Source: GCA-2731375 sp002731375
Lineage (GTDB): Bacteria > Pseudomonadota > Alphaproteobacteria > GCA-2731375
Direction of reading: 5' to 3'
DNA: 64,000 bases
Assembly: GCA_030752605.1 (NCBI GenBank)
Contig: JASMDX010000007.1
Span: 1 to 64,000 of the forward strand
This document shows positions 15,062-24,389 of the stretch, in pieces (the stretch's first letter is position 1; each line of letters opens with the position of its first letter). The position numbers and the translations under genes are program-made. The notes under the pieces were generated by a model. The model was not told the origin of the DNA, did not search any database, and saw nothing but the letters and a program-made list of their open reading frames with translations.

Positions 15062-16777
15062 TCAGGATTTCTTGGTCTTAAAATAGGGCACGGTGCCGGC
15101 ACCATGGTCGGTCTCATCCACCACCGCAGTGATCTCCGGGATTTGTTTTGTCAGGATCGGCTCTATCCCCTGGCGCAGGGTCAATTCGACCATGGCGCAG
15201 CCCTGACAGCCGCCTTCGAAACGTAGAAACAATGTGCCGCCTGCCAACTTGTCGATAATCGCCTTGCCGCCATGGGCCGCAATGGCGGGGTTGATAACAT
15301 CATCCAGCACGCCTTGCGCATCAGCCGACACCGCCTTGTCCGGCCCGGCGGCAATGCGAACCTCGCGAACCTCGGGCAGGTAGTGGCGGACGGTATTGCC
15401 AATCGTGGTGCCCAACGGCACCGAGGCACCGGGGGATCCCAACATGGCCAGGGTCAAGACACCATCGGTGAAATCACGCACTTCCAAATCACCGCCGCGC
15501 TCGCGCACCATCGCGGCGACATGATTTTCCAGAACCGCCTCAATAGGTGAGCCTGCGGAGGCTTCAGCGGCCTCCGGGGCCTCTTCTGGTGGATCGTTGG
15601 TAATATCACCTGGTACCGCGTCGAGTGCCTGTTCCAAATCCGCGATCAGGTCAGCCACATGTTCCAAGCCAATGGACAGCCGCAACAGGTCACTGGGTAC
15701 CGGCGTGGTTGGCCCTTCAATACTGGCGCGATGTTCAATCAGGCTTTCCACGCCACCCAGTGAGGTGGCGCGCTTGAAGATACCGACCGCCGCCGCCACG
15801 GCCATGGCCGCCGCCTCCCCACCCCTAATGCGCAGAGACATCATACCGCTGTAGCCCCCCTGCATCTGACGTGCGGCAATATCATGGCCGGGATGGGCCG
15901 GCAGACCGGGATAGAGCACGTGCGAGATACGCGGATGCCCCTCGAAATGCCTGGCGATGGTCATCGCGCTTTCCGAGGCGCGGCCAACACGGACAAACAA
16001 GGTCCGCATGCCCCGTTGCAGCAACCACGCCTCCAACGTACCCAGGATCGCGCCGCCATCCCGGCGCCAGGCCCGGATGCGCTGCCAGAAACCATCATCC
16101 CTGGCGCCCACAATGGCGCCGGCCAGAACATCGCTGTGACCGTTCAGATATTTCGAGGCGGAATGCACCACCAGATCAGCGCCGTGCTCGATAGGCCGGG
16201 TCAGTACCGGCGAGGCAATGGTACTGTCCACTACCAGACGGGCGCCCGCCGCGTGCGCTATCTCCGCCGCCGCCTTGATATCGGTGATCGTCCACATGGG
16301 GTTCGCCGGCGTTTCCAGCCAGACTAATTGGGTCTTGCCCGGCCGCATGGCGGCGCGCAGGGCATCCATATCCTGGGTCTCGACGAATTCAACTTCCAAG
16401 CCCCAAGAGACGGCGAAATCCACCAGCCATTTGCGCAGGGCCCAATACATAACCTTGGGCGCGACCACATGATCACCGGGCAGCAGGGATTGGAAAACCG
16501 CGTTGGCCGCCGCCATGCCGGAGGCAAACAACAGACAATCGTTCCCGCCCTCAAGGGCCTGCAGCAAATCCTCGGCCTCGTCATAGGTGGGATTGTGCGG
16601 CCGGGCATAGCCGCGACCGGAGCTGTAGCCGCCATCTGTATCCCGCTCAAACGTGGTTGACGGATGCAGAGATGGGGTCAAGGCCTTGGAGACGGGATCG
16701 ACCCGGCCCAGGGCTTGGGCGCTTAATGTTTCGGGCGACAGTTTTTTCCCACCGCCGCCAGCCCTATCGCCACTCAT
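15062..16777 (-). CDS. Cystathionine gamma-synthase/beta-lyase family PLP enzyme fused to a tandem NifU/NfuA-type module
   Basis: The 571-residue protein is one uninterrupted frame. Residues 1-390 are a Cys/Met-metabolism PLP enzyme: active-site GYARPHNPTYDEAE, FASGMAAANA, and the Schiff-base lysine K209 in HSASKYLNGHSD. A Glu/Ala/Pro linker (395-410) follows. Residues 411-475 look like a NifU C-type domain without cysteines (LGSPGASVPLGTTI instead of CxxC, then HYLPEVREVRI). Residues 487-571 are an intact copy with C524-x2-C527 (GGCQGCAMVELTLRQGIEPIL is the conserved block) and an NfuA-like end. The enzyme half may cleave or make cystathionine or release sulfur; the other half would carry an iron-sulfur cluster. 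It is convergent with the nitrile hydratase-like operon, 16 bases away. Confidence 0.85.
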   Translation of the reverse strand: MSGDRAGGGGKKLSPETLSAQALGRVDPVSKALTPSLHPSTTFERDTDGGYSSGRGYARPHNPTYDEAEDLLQALEGGNDCLLFASGMAAANAVFQSLLPGDHVVAPKVMYWALRKWLVDFAVSWGLEVEFVETQDMDALRAAMRPGKTQLVWLETPANPMWTITDIKAAAEIAHAAGARLVVDSTIASPVLTRPIEHGADLVVHSASKYLNGHSDVLAGAIVGARDDGFWQRIRAWRRDGGAILGTLEAWLLQRGMRTLFVRVGRASESAMTIARHFEGHPRISHVLYPGLPAHPGHDIAARQMQGGYSGMMSLRIRGGEAAAMAVAAAVGIFKRATSLGGVESLIEHRASIEGPTTPVPSDLLRLSIGLEHVADLIADLEQALDAVPGDITNDPPEEAPEAAEASAGSPIEAVLENHVAAMVRERGGDLEVRDFTDGVLTLAMLGSPGASVPLGTTIGNTVRHYLPEVREVRIAAGPDKAVSADAQGVLDDVINPAIAAHGGKAIIDKLAGGTLFLRFEGGCQGCAMVELTLRQGIEPILTKQIPEITAVVDETDHGAGTVPYFKTKKS

Positions 16778-17017
16778 GCTTCGCTCCTGTTAGTCCTGCA
16801 TGCGAAGCTTATAGCAAAAATCCCTTATCTTGCAGAGAGTAGCCTGGACACTATGCGCTCCAATGTTTGAGAGCGATCTGAATTTTCTAACTACTGCTTT
16901 CGGTATTCCCGTGGGCTAGCTGCCATGTGCCGCCCGCTAAATCGTGATCCATGGTTGATGGATTAGAAAGTGAAAATAGGCCATTATCCCGAATCCAAGA
17001 TACCAATCGGCGTAAAA

Positions 17018-17290
17018 ATGAGCTCAACCATGTCACGAACCTTAAATCAGATGTCCGCACCACCATTGTCGCAGATGATATTTGCTGACAAGACGCCGAA
17101 GAAGGCATTCCTCACGGCACTAGTCGTCGGGACTATTCTGACAATGATTAATCATGGAGATGTATTTCTCGCCGGCGGGGCACCGCCACTATTGAAAGTG
17201 GTGCTGACCTATTGCGTACCGTATTGTGTTACCACGTGGGGTGCAATCATGGGGAAACGAGCACAGTGGCTGCGGGATCAAAACAACTAA
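17018..17290 (+). CDS. NrtS-like small membrane protein (nitrate/nitrite transporter family)
   Basis: The 90-residue product has two hydrophobic segments, AFLTALVVGTILTMINHGD and VLTYCVPYCVTTWGAIMG. The combination of ALVVGTxLxxINxGD with LTYxVPYCVxTxGA is the pattern I associate with NrtS proteins, reported as nitrate/nitrite transporters in some bacteria. ATG 17018 is chosen because the family begins shortly before LSQ-type residues; no strong ribosome-binding site is visible, and an ATG at 16970 is also in frame. It precedes the cyclase gene on the same strand. Confidence 0.6.
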   Translation: MSSTMSRTLNQMSAPPLSQMIFADKTPKKAFLTALVVGTILTMINHGDVFLAGGAPPLLKVVLTYCVPYCVTTWGAIMGKRAQWLRDQNN

Positions 17291-17315
17291 GAAACCCAAA
17301 CCGGAACAACGTCGC

Positions 17316-18593
17316 ATGAAGATCGAAGATTTCTTCAATCGGCCCAATATTGTTGATCTGAGCTTCTTTAATTTCAGGAATGCCATCACAGCGGCCTATT
17401 TCGCCAATGAGGCGTTGGAAGTGCAAAAGGTCAACGGGAATTTCGAGAGCTTTTTTCCAATCCTGGGCAATGTCACTAATATCTATTTCCCCCATATTCT
17501 CGAACAACTCGGCCTCCCCGGTGCGCAAATCGAGGAGTTCGTGGAGAATATTTCCCGCAAGGGCTTCGTTCTGATCCCCGAGGTCCACATCACCATAGAT
17601 GGAGAGAATCGGGTCTTTTCCCTGCTCTCCACCCGCACCCATGACGACGCGTTTTCCTATCTCAATGGCGTGCAGGGCCAGTTCGTGGACCGTACCGAGG
17701 AGTGGAACCTGAAAAAGGAACGCGAGCAGCTATTGGAGCAAAAACTGCACGACCGGGAAATCATCGAGGAAAAAAGTCGCCAATTGGAAGATCTAGCGAC
17801 CAAGCTGGCAAAGTATCTTTCACCACAAATTTATCAGAGCATTTTCTCGGAATCGCCGGGACAGGTCACCACCCATGCGCGGAAAAACCTGACCGTCTTT
17901 TTTTCCGACATCGTTCAGTTCACCGATCTGAGCGACGCCCTGGAGCCCGAACGCCTGGCCCTGGTGATCAATTCCTATCTCTCGGAAATGGCCTCCATCG
18001 CCCTTGAATGCGGTGGAACCATCGACAAATTCATCGGTGACGCCATTCTCGTCTTCTTTGGGGATCCAGAAAGCGAAGGCGATACAGAAGACGCCCTAAA
18101 GTGCCTGGAAATGGCGATCCGCATGCAAATACGGGTCAAGGAATTACAGAATTATTGGCAAAAGCAAGGTGTCTCCCGTGGCCTGCATGTGCGCATGGGG
18201 GTGACCAACGGTTACTGCACAGTAGGGAATTTCGGTTCGGAGCAGCGCCTGGATTACACCGTCCTTGGCAGTCCGGTTAACTTGGCCGCCCGCCTGCAAG
18301 CAATGGCCAAACCTGATCATATCCTGATCGATGAAACCACCCACAGCCTGGTCAGCGAATATATCGATTGCCACGAGATCGACCAGATCAAGCCCAAGGG
18401 CTTTGCCCGCGCGGTAAAGGTCTATCAGGTTGAGGATTTTCGTTCCGACGAACATATCTCCCAGCGCAAGCGTCTATATCTGGCCAGCGACCACGTGGAA
18501 GTGAATATTATCGACAGCTCCGACATCCGCGCCGCGATCGAGGAACTACGCCTGATACAGCTGGATTTCGAACAGCGCCTCAATCAGGACTAG
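17316..18593 (+). CDS. Class III adenylate cyclase with N-terminal PAS-like sensor
   Basis: The protein has 425 residues from ATG 17316. Residues 15-125 look like a PAS-type fold (AITAAYFANEALEVQKVNGNF begins it), 130-165 form a charged coiled coil, and 190-370 are the cyclase domain. Catalytic residues are complete: metal aspartates D198 (FFSDIV) and D242 (IGDAI), adenine-selecting K238 and D313 (LDYTVLG), and transition-state N322 and R326 (VNLAARL). It would make cAMP in response to a cytosolic cue. The stop overlaps convergent mscS by 14 bases. Confidence 0.88.
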   Translation: MKIEDFFNRPNIVDLSFFNFRNAITAAYFANEALEVQKVNGNFESFFPILGNVTNIYFPHILEQLGLPGAQIEEFVENISRKGFVLIPEVHITIDGENRVFSLLSTRTHDDAFSYLNGVQGQFVDRTEEWNLKKEREQLLEQKLHDREIIEEKSRQLEDLATKLAKYLSPQIYQSIFSESPGQVTTHARKNLTVFFSDIVQFTDLSDALEPERLALVINSYLSEMASIALECGGTIDKFIGDAILVFFGDPESEGDTEDALKCLEMAIRMQIRVKELQNYWQKQGVSRGLHVRMGVTNGYCTVGNFGSEQRLDYTVLGSPVNLAARLQAMAKPDHILIDETTHSLVSEYIDCHEIDQIKPKGFARAVKVYQVEDFRSDEHISQRKRLYLASDHVEVNIIDSSDIRAAIEELRLIQLDFEQRLNQD

Positions 18594-19425
18594 GCCCAAC
18601 ATGGTGCATGTGCACATCCCGTTGCGGATAGGGAATGGAAATGCCGGCTCTATCCAGGGCTTCCTTGGCGGCTTTGTGCAGATCGAATTGCAGAGCCCAA
18701 AAATCGCTGGAGTCACTCCAGCAACGCATATTGAGATCAACCGATGACGCGCCCAAGGCCTTGACCATGGTTTGCGGGGCGGGGTCATCCAGGGCACGCG
18801 GATCCTCCGTCATCAAGGTCAGCAAAACGGCCAAGCCCTGGTCAATATCGTCGCCATAGCCGATGCCAATAACAATATCCATGCGCCGCGTCGCATTGCG
18901 GGAAAAATTGGTGATCGCCGTATTCCACAGCTGTCCATTCGGCACGTAAAGATAGACCCCGTCGTAGGTCGTCATCTCGGAGGTAAACAGGCCAATGCTG
19001 TTGACAGTACCCGAAATGCCGCCGGCATCGATATAATCACCCACCTTGAAGGGCCGCAGAAACAATAGCATTACGCCAGCCGCGATATTCTGCAGGGTGC
19101 CTTGCAAGGCAAGGCCGATGGCCAGGCCGGCGGCACCCAACACCGCAATGATCGATGTGGTTTCAACGCCAAATTGGGACAGCACCGCGACAAGTGTCAC
19201 CGCGAGAATGGCGTAGCGAGCAAGAGAGCTCAAAAACGGCCGCAGGGTCTCGTCCATACGCGGCACCCGCCCCAGGGCTCGACCCACGGCGCGCTCCACC
19301 CTTCCAGCAATCCACCAGCCGGCAAAAAGAATGACAATGGCGCCCAGAATATCCAAGCCATAGGCCAGGATCAGGCCATAGATCTCCTCGACCAACGCGG
19401 ATACATCAACATCAAGACTTTGCAT
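18580..19425 (-). CDS. Small-conductance mechanosensitive channel, MscS family
   Basis: This 281-residue inner-membrane protein has three hydrophobic helices: YGLDILGAIVILFAGWWIAG, ARYAILAVTLVAVLSQ and the Gly/Ala-packed pore helix VLGAAGLAIGLALQGTLQNIAAG. The beta domain follows with FKVGDYIDAGGISGTV and YVPNGQLWNTAITNFS, both classic MscS signatures. It releases osmolytes under hypoosmotic stress. It is the last gene of the leftward block that begins with the ABC transporter, after a gap of 48 bases from the acyl-CoA ligase. Confidence 0.92.
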   Translation of the reverse strand: MQSLDVDVSALVEEIYGLILAYGLDILGAIVILFAGWWIAGRVERAVGRALGRVPRMDETLRPFLSSLARYAILAVTLVAVLSQFGVETTSIIAVLGAAGLAIGLALQGTLQNIAAGVMLLFLRPFKVGDYIDAGGISGTVNSIGLFTSEMTTYDGVYLYVPNGQLWNTAITNFSRNATRRMDIVIGIGYGDDIDQGLAVLLTLMTEDPRALDDPAPQTMVKALGASSVDLNMRCWSDSSDFWALQFDLHKAAKEALDRAGISIPYPQRDVHMHHVGPSPD

Positions 19426-19473
19426 CGAAAATATTTCTCTATTCGGTGATCAGCGGCACAAACAGTGCGATAG

Positions 19474-21330
19474 CTAAGATATCTGATACTTAGTCGTAAA
19501 CGGCGACAATACTCGATTAATGTCTTCGGCCAAAGCTTCACGATCGCGCGCACTGTTCACGCTGACGGTGACCAAAGTGCCGTGCGCATCGCTAACACCG
19601 GCGGAAACGTTAATTTCGGCACCGGCGGCCTCGGCCACCGGGGCAAGCAGTTCCGAGAAAACGCGTTCGGTGGCATCCCAGCGCAGGGCCGGCTTGAAGA
19701 TTTTGCCAACAGCCGTTTGCGGCATGACGTCAATCAGGAACAGGTTCACAGGGTTAGCCGCCCGCTCCGGAATATGCTCACGCGCGAAGGCCTGCAGTTC
19801 CTCGGCGCTGGCTTCGGCGCCGGGCTTCAGTTGCACATAGGCGATGGGCAGTTCGCCAGCATAAGAATCTGGCTTGCCAATGGCCGCTGCCAATTCTACC
19901 GCCGGGTGCTGGTGCAGGGTTTCCTCGATCACCGCCGGATCAATGTTATGACCGCCGCGAATGATCAGGTCCTTGGCCCGCCCGGTGAGCCACAACAGAC
20001 CATCGCCATCGAAGCGGCCAAGATCACCGGAATTCAACCAGCCATCCGCCAACAGGGCGCCGGCATTATATTGTTCCTGCACATAGCCCGGCGTCACGCC
20101 GGGACCACCCATGAGGACAACGCCGATCTCGTCCACGGCACAATCGCGCAGGATATTGCCATCATCATCAAGCACGGCAGTTTTGGCCTTGCAATGAGGT
20201 ATCACCATGCCGGCACTACCCACGGCGGCCGGACCGTTTCGGGGCAACATTGTGACAAACGATGTGGTCTCGGTCATGCCGTAGCCTTCCAGCAGCGGCT
20301 TGCCCATGGTCTTGATCAGGGCGCGGCCCACTTCGGTGGGTAAAGGCGCACCACCCGTAAAGCCGTGTCGGAGGGAAGAAATATCCGTCTCGCCCACGGG
20401 ACTGTTCAACAATGCGCCAAAGACCGTCGGCACCGTGCCAAGAATGGTGATCCGGTGCCGCTCCACCAGTCGCCACATATCGCGTACGGTGGAGGGATCG
20501 CGAAAGCCGGCTGGGCTGACCACTACCAAGGTCGTGCCATGGGCCAAGGGCACCAGACCGCAAACGATGGAGCCGCCAATGTGGAACAATGGCAGACCCG
20601 TGGTCAGACTGTCGCCGGGGCCGTAATCTATGGCCTCGCCGGTGCTCCAAATCTGCGTCGCCTGCATATAGTGGGTGTGCTGGGCCAGCTTTGGCGTACC
20701 CGTGGTGCCACCGGTATGGAAATAGGATGCGGTCTCTCCAGGCTGAATTTGCCTACCGCTGACCAGATGGTCGTCCGGATAGCCTGCGCGGGTTTCCGTG
20801 AAAGGCTTGACGCCGTAGACAACCGGGCCGTCGCCAACCCGGAAGGTGACCGCCAGTTCCGGTAATTCCGCCCGCAAGGCCGCGACCTTGTCCCAGATTT
20901 CAGCACTCAACTCCGGCCCGGCGGCAATCAGAATCTTGGTATTGGCCGCCTTCAAGATCTTTACTATCTGCCAATCTTCCAACATTGGATTGACTGCATT
21001 GACGATACCCGCCGCCTCACCACCAACGATGGTGCAATATGCCTCCTCGCACAGAGGTAACAGGAACGACACGACCTCACCGGGCCGCAGACCATGATCG
21101 TGCAACATGTTTGCCGTTTGATAGCAGCCGGCTATGAAATGACCGTATCTGATATCCCATGGCGGCGCCTCTACATCGCCCGGCACCAGAAACTTCAAGG
21201 CAATATTATCCGGATCTTGTTCCGCCCGCTGGCGGATTGCATCAAAGGCGTTGGTCGCGGTTAGCAAATCCTCGATCGGCGTCTGTTCCAGCGCCCTGGC
21301 ATCACCGCTGTTTCGAAGAAGTTCGCGCAT
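19474..21330 (-). CDS. Acyl-CoA synthetase / AMP-dependent ligase
   Basis: The product has 618 residues when started at ATG 21330, which has AGGAG 10 bases upstream; the upstream in-frame ATG at 21354 lies in the previous gene's last codons. The P-loop-like motif YFHTGGTTGTPK, the GYGMTETTS segment, DGWLNSGDLGRFD and GRAKDLIIRGGHNI are the A3, A5, A7 and A8 core motifs of ANL enzymes, and PQTAVGKIFKPALR holds the catalytic lysine. It forms an acyl-adenylate and then a CoA thioester. An extra C-terminal stretch of about 70 residues follows the usual end and resembles an ACT/ferredoxin-like small domain. Confidence 0.9.
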   Translation of the reverse strand: MRELLRNSGDARALEQTPIEDLLTATNAFDAIRQRAEQDPDNIALKFLVPGDVEAPPWDIRYGHFIAGCYQTANMLHDHGLRPGEVVSFLLPLCEEAYCTIVGGEAAGIVNAVNPMLEDWQIVKILKAANTKILIAAGPELSAEIWDKVAALRAELPELAVTFRVGDGPVVYGVKPFTETRAGYPDDHLVSGRQIQPGETASYFHTGGTTGTPKLAQHTHYMQATQIWSTGEAIDYGPGDSLTTGLPLFHIGGSIVCGLVPLAHGTTLVVVSPAGFRDPSTVRDMWRLVERHRITILGTVPTVFGALLNSPVGETDISSLRHGFTGGAPLPTEVGRALIKTMGKPLLEGYGMTETTSFVTMLPRNGPAAVGSAGMVIPHCKAKTAVLDDDGNILRDCAVDEIGVVLMGGPGVTPGYVQEQYNAGALLADGWLNSGDLGRFDGDGLLWLTGRAKDLIIRGGHNIDPAVIEETLHQHPAVELAAAIGKPDSYAGELPIAYVQLKPGAEASAEELQAFAREHIPERAANPVNLFLIDVMPQTAVGKIFKPALRWDATERVFSELLAPVAEAAGAEINVSAGVSDAHGTLVTVSVNSARDREALAEDINRVLSPFTTKYQIS

Positions 21331-21343
21331 GGCGCCGTTGCTC

Positions 21344-22945
21344 CTAGTTAACATTGTCCTGCAGGATCATATCCGAGGCTTTCTCACCAATCATAATCGC
21401 AGGCGCGTTGGTGTTTCCAGAAATCAGGGTAGGCATGATGGCGCAATCTGCCACCCGCAAGCCCCGCAAGCCCTTAACGCGCAGACGCTCATCCACCACC
21501 GCATATTCGTCCACGCCCATGCGGCAGGTACCAGCGGGATGGAAAATAGTGGTGCCCGTGGCCTTGGCGAAGCTCACTATTTCATCATCGCTTTGCACCT
21601 CCGGGCCAGGAATATGCTCCTCGACCACATGCTGGGCGAAAGCGGGTGTATTGGCGATGCCTCGGGAGACGCGGAAACCAGCGATCAGGGTCTGGCGGTC
21701 GAGCTCCTCGCCCAGGTAGTTTGGCTGGATCAGTGGATGATCTTTGGGATCGGCGGATTGGATCATCACGCTGCCCCGACTTTCGGGACGTAACTGACAG
21801 ACCGAAAAGGTCACGCCGGGAAATTCGTGCAGGTTGCGGCCATGGCCATCGGCAGAGAAGGGAATAAAGTGAAACTGGATATCCGGGCTGGCTAACTCCG
21901 GCCGAGTGCGGGCAAAGGCCGCCACTTGGCCGGCGCTGATGGTTAGGGGGCCCGTGCGGGTTAGCAGATATTGCAGGCCTACCTTCAACTTGCGCAGGGG
22001 GTTGTCGACATCGCTGTTCAAGGACATCGGCGCATTCAGTTTTTGCACCGTGCGGACCTGAAAATGATCCTGTAAATTGGCACCCACGCCGCGCGATTCG
22101 ACGGCTACCTCAATACCCAGTTTGCGCAAATGTTCGCCCGGCCCTATACCGGAAAGTTGCAACAGTTGCGGTGAGTTGACGGCACCGCCCGCCAGCACGA
22201 TCTCTCCACCCACAATAACCTCTTTCTCCTCGCCACCCTGTCGATAGAGCACGCCGCTGGCACGGCCGTCCTGCAAGATAATCCGTGTACTCAGGGCATG
22301 GGTTTCCACACGCAAATTGGCCCTGTTCCGGATCGGCTTTAAATAGCCCACGGCGGCTGAACAACGGCGCCCTTTGTATGTCGTAGTCTGAAAATAGCCG
22401 ACACCTTCCTGTTCGGCGCCATTGTAGTCGTCGTTGTGGGACAGGCCGTATTGTACCGCGCCCTCAATGAAGGCCTCGCAGATCGCCCGTCTGTCGGGGA
22501 TGTCGGAGACTTTCAGCGGGCCATCGGCGCCATGAAAATGGCTAGCGCCACGCTCGTTGCTTTCCGAGCGTTTGAAATAGGGCAGCACATCCTCATAGGA
22601 CCAACCCGTATTGCCCAATTGGCGCCATTGTTCATAGTCCTCCTTCTGGCCACGTACATAAGCCAGGCCGTTGATGGAGCTGCAACCACCCAACACTTTG
22701 CCGCGGGGATAAACGATGCTGCGGCCATCCAAGCCCGGGCTGCCCTGGGTCTTATAACCCCAACCCAGTTTCGGATTATAAATCGTGCGGTAGTAGCCCA
22801 CGGGGATGTGTATCCAGGGATTGCGGTCCGGGCCGCCCGCCTCCAGCAAAAGTACCTTGTTAGCGGGATCGGCGGATAGGCGATTGGCCAGAGCGCAGCC
22901 GGCGGAACCGGCCCCGATCACGATATAGTCGTAGCAATCATTCAC
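21344..22945 (-). CDS. GMC family FAD-dependent oxidoreductase (choline dehydrogenase-like)
   Basis: The 533-residue protein opens with YIVIGAGSAGCALANRLS, the ADP-binding fold, and has GGCSSINGLAYVRG near residue 85 and GGAVNSPQLLQLSGIGP near 255 (the two GMC PROSITE-type signatures). The catalytic region contains FHPAGTCRMG, with a following Asn-rich NTNAPAIMIGEKASDMI. It oxidises an alcohol to an aldehyde. It lies between a CoA-transferase and an acyl-CoA ligase on the same strand with short gaps, so an alcohol of a CoA-activated compound is a plausible substrate. Confidence 0.93.
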   Translation of the reverse strand: MNDCYDYIVIGAGSAGCALANRLSADPANKVLLLEAGGPDRNPWIHIPVGYYRTIYNPKLGWGYKTQGSPGLDGRSIVYPRGKVLGGCSSINGLAYVRGQKEDYEQWRQLGNTGWSYEDVLPYFKRSESNERGASHFHGADGPLKVSDIPDRRAICEAFIEGAVQYGLSHNDDYNGAEQEGVGYFQTTTYKGRRCSAAVGYLKPIRNRANLRVETHALSTRIILQDGRASGVLYRQGGEEKEVIVGGEIVLAGGAVNSPQLLQLSGIGPGEHLRKLGIEVAVESRGVGANLQDHFQVRTVQKLNAPMSLNSDVDNPLRKLKVGLQYLLTRTGPLTISAGQVAAFARTRPELASPDIQFHFIPFSADGHGRNLHEFPGVTFSVCQLRPESRGSVMIQSADPKDHPLIQPNYLGEELDRQTLIAGFRVSRGIANTPAFAQHVVEEHIPGPEVQSDDEIVSFAKATGTTIFHPAGTCRMGVDEYAVVDERLRVKGLRGLRVADCAIMPTLISGNTNAPAIMIGEKASDMILQDNVN

Positions 22946-22966
22946 TGGCGCTCTCCCACACAGCCT

Positions 22967-24178
22967 CTATTTGTTGGCGACAACACCGTCGGTCAGCAGC
23001 CGGGCGATATGGGCTTCATCATAGCCCAGATCGGAAAGAACTGCCTCGGTGTCCTGGCCTAGCCGCGGCGGTGGTGCGGTTGCCGCCATACTATCACCGG
23101 CCAGCTTGAAACCAACGCCTGGCACCTTATAATCTCGCCCGGTGATGCCATCAGCTATGGTCTGCACCATGCCGCGCGTCGCCAGTTGGACACTGTCGGC
23201 AATGTCGCCGAGGCTTCGCACCTTGCCCGCCGGTACACCCAGATTGCTTAGACGCGTTTCCCATTCAATTGCCGATGCGGTCTTAAAGGCCGCCGCCAAG
23301 GCATCCTGAACCAAATCGACATAATCTGCGTTGTTGCCCCAGTCCTTGAGCCGTGGATCCTCCAACAACTCCGGTCGGCCGATTTGCCGCGCCAGGGCGG
23401 CGGCCTGATGCGGTGCGTTGGCGGCCAGGGCTAGCAAACCATCCGTGGTTTCGAACATGCCCGAATAAGGACTGCCGCTGGCGGCCCGGTCGCCCTTGCG
23501 CGCTGGCGGCGTTATCCCTTGCAGCTGCGGCGCCAACGCCGGAGCCATGATAGCCACAGCGGCGTCCAGCATGGCAACATCAACGACTTGCCCGACACCG
23601 GTGCGCTCCCGCTGAAACAAGGCGGTGGAAATTGCAAATGCCGCCGACTGACCCGCTACATAATCGATCACGGGAAAGCCCACCCGCCACGGCCTGCCGC
23701 TGTCATCACTGTTGCTCATCATCATGCCTGATACGGCCTGCACCACGTGATCGTATGCGGGACGTTCGGACATGGGACCGTCCTGGCCATAGCCCGAAAT
23801 GGCACAATAAATCAGCGCCGGATTGGCCCTTTTCAATTGCTCGGCGCCCAACTCCAGCCGGTCCATAACGCCCGGGCGGAAGTTCTCCGTCAAGACATCC
23901 GCCTGCACTGCCAGGCGGCGGACAATTTCCTTACCCTCCGGCGTCTTCAGATCGACGGCAATGGAGCGTTTGTTGGCATTCTGGGCGAGAAACCCCGGTC
24001 CCAGGCCCGCCGCCGCCAACTCGGGGTCGGGGCCGCCGAAACGAACGAAATCGGACCGTCCAGGCTGTTCCACTCGGGTCACCTCAGCCCCCAACAGGCC
24101 AAGTTGGTAAGTACAGTAAGGGCCCGCCAGAACACGGGTCAGATCGAGAATACGGATACCGGAAAATGGCAATTTCAT
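22967..24178 (-). CDS. Class III CoA-transferase, CaiB/BaiF family (copy 1)
   Basis: The 403-residue protein starts GIRILDLTRVLAGPYCTYQLGLLGAEV, the standard CaiB opening that binds CoA. ANKRSIAVDLKTPEGKEIV and ADVLTENFRPGVMDRLGL-type text follow, and GFPVIDYVAGQSAA carries the catalytic aspartate that forms a glutamyl/aspartyl-CoA anhydride intermediate. The enzyme moves CoA between carboxylic acids. It is followed by the GMC oxidoreductase and ligase and preceded by an ABC importer, which together look like an uptake and activation route for one organic acid. Confidence 0.92.
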   Translation of the reverse strand: MKLPFSGIRILDLTRVLAGPYCTYQLGLLGAEVTRVEQPGRSDFVRFGGPDPELAAAGLGPGFLAQNANKRSIAVDLKTPEGKEIVRRLAVQADVLTENFRPGVMDRLELGAEQLKRANPALIYCAISGYGQDGPMSERPAYDHVVQAVSGMMMSNSDDSGRPWRVGFPVIDYVAGQSAAFAISTALFQRERTGVGQVVDVAMLDAAVAIMAPALAPQLQGITPPARKGDRAASGSPYSGMFETTDGLLALAANAPHQAAALARQIGRPELLEDPRLKDWGNNADYVDLVQDALAAAFKTASAIEWETRLSNLGVPAGKVRSLGDIADSVQLATRGMVQTIADGITGRDYKVPGVGFKLAGDSMAATAPPPRLGQDTEAVLSDLGYDEAHIARLLTDGVVANK

Positions 24179-24257
24179 GGGGATGCAACTCTCACAAATA
24201 GGGGCATAGCAGATTACCGTCTATCAAACCAGATCAGGCAATATGCCCTTTCGCACA

Positions 24258-24362
24258 CTATCCGGTACGACCTGTTACGAAAGCAGGGGTTCCAACCGGC
24301 CCACCGAGGCTCGGGGACGCCGGCACGGTATAAGGGTTATTCTCCGGAATGGCGATCTTCAT
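24258..24362 (-). CDS. Short open frame with a strong ribosome-binding site (possible gene remnant)
   Basis: A 34-codon frame starts ATG 24362 and reads MKIAIPENNPYTVPASPS then continues to a TAG. ATAGGAGG sits 7 bases before the ATG, one of the best ribosome-binding sites in the window. It lies between the ABC transporter ATPase gene and the CoA-transferase gene. It has no recognisable homology and could be a leader peptide or the start of a deleted gene. Confidence 0.3.
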   Translation of the reverse strand: MKIAIPENNPYTVPASPSLGGPVGTPAFVTGRTG

Positions 24363-24389
24363 GGTCTGGCCTCCTATCGGCAAATTCAC

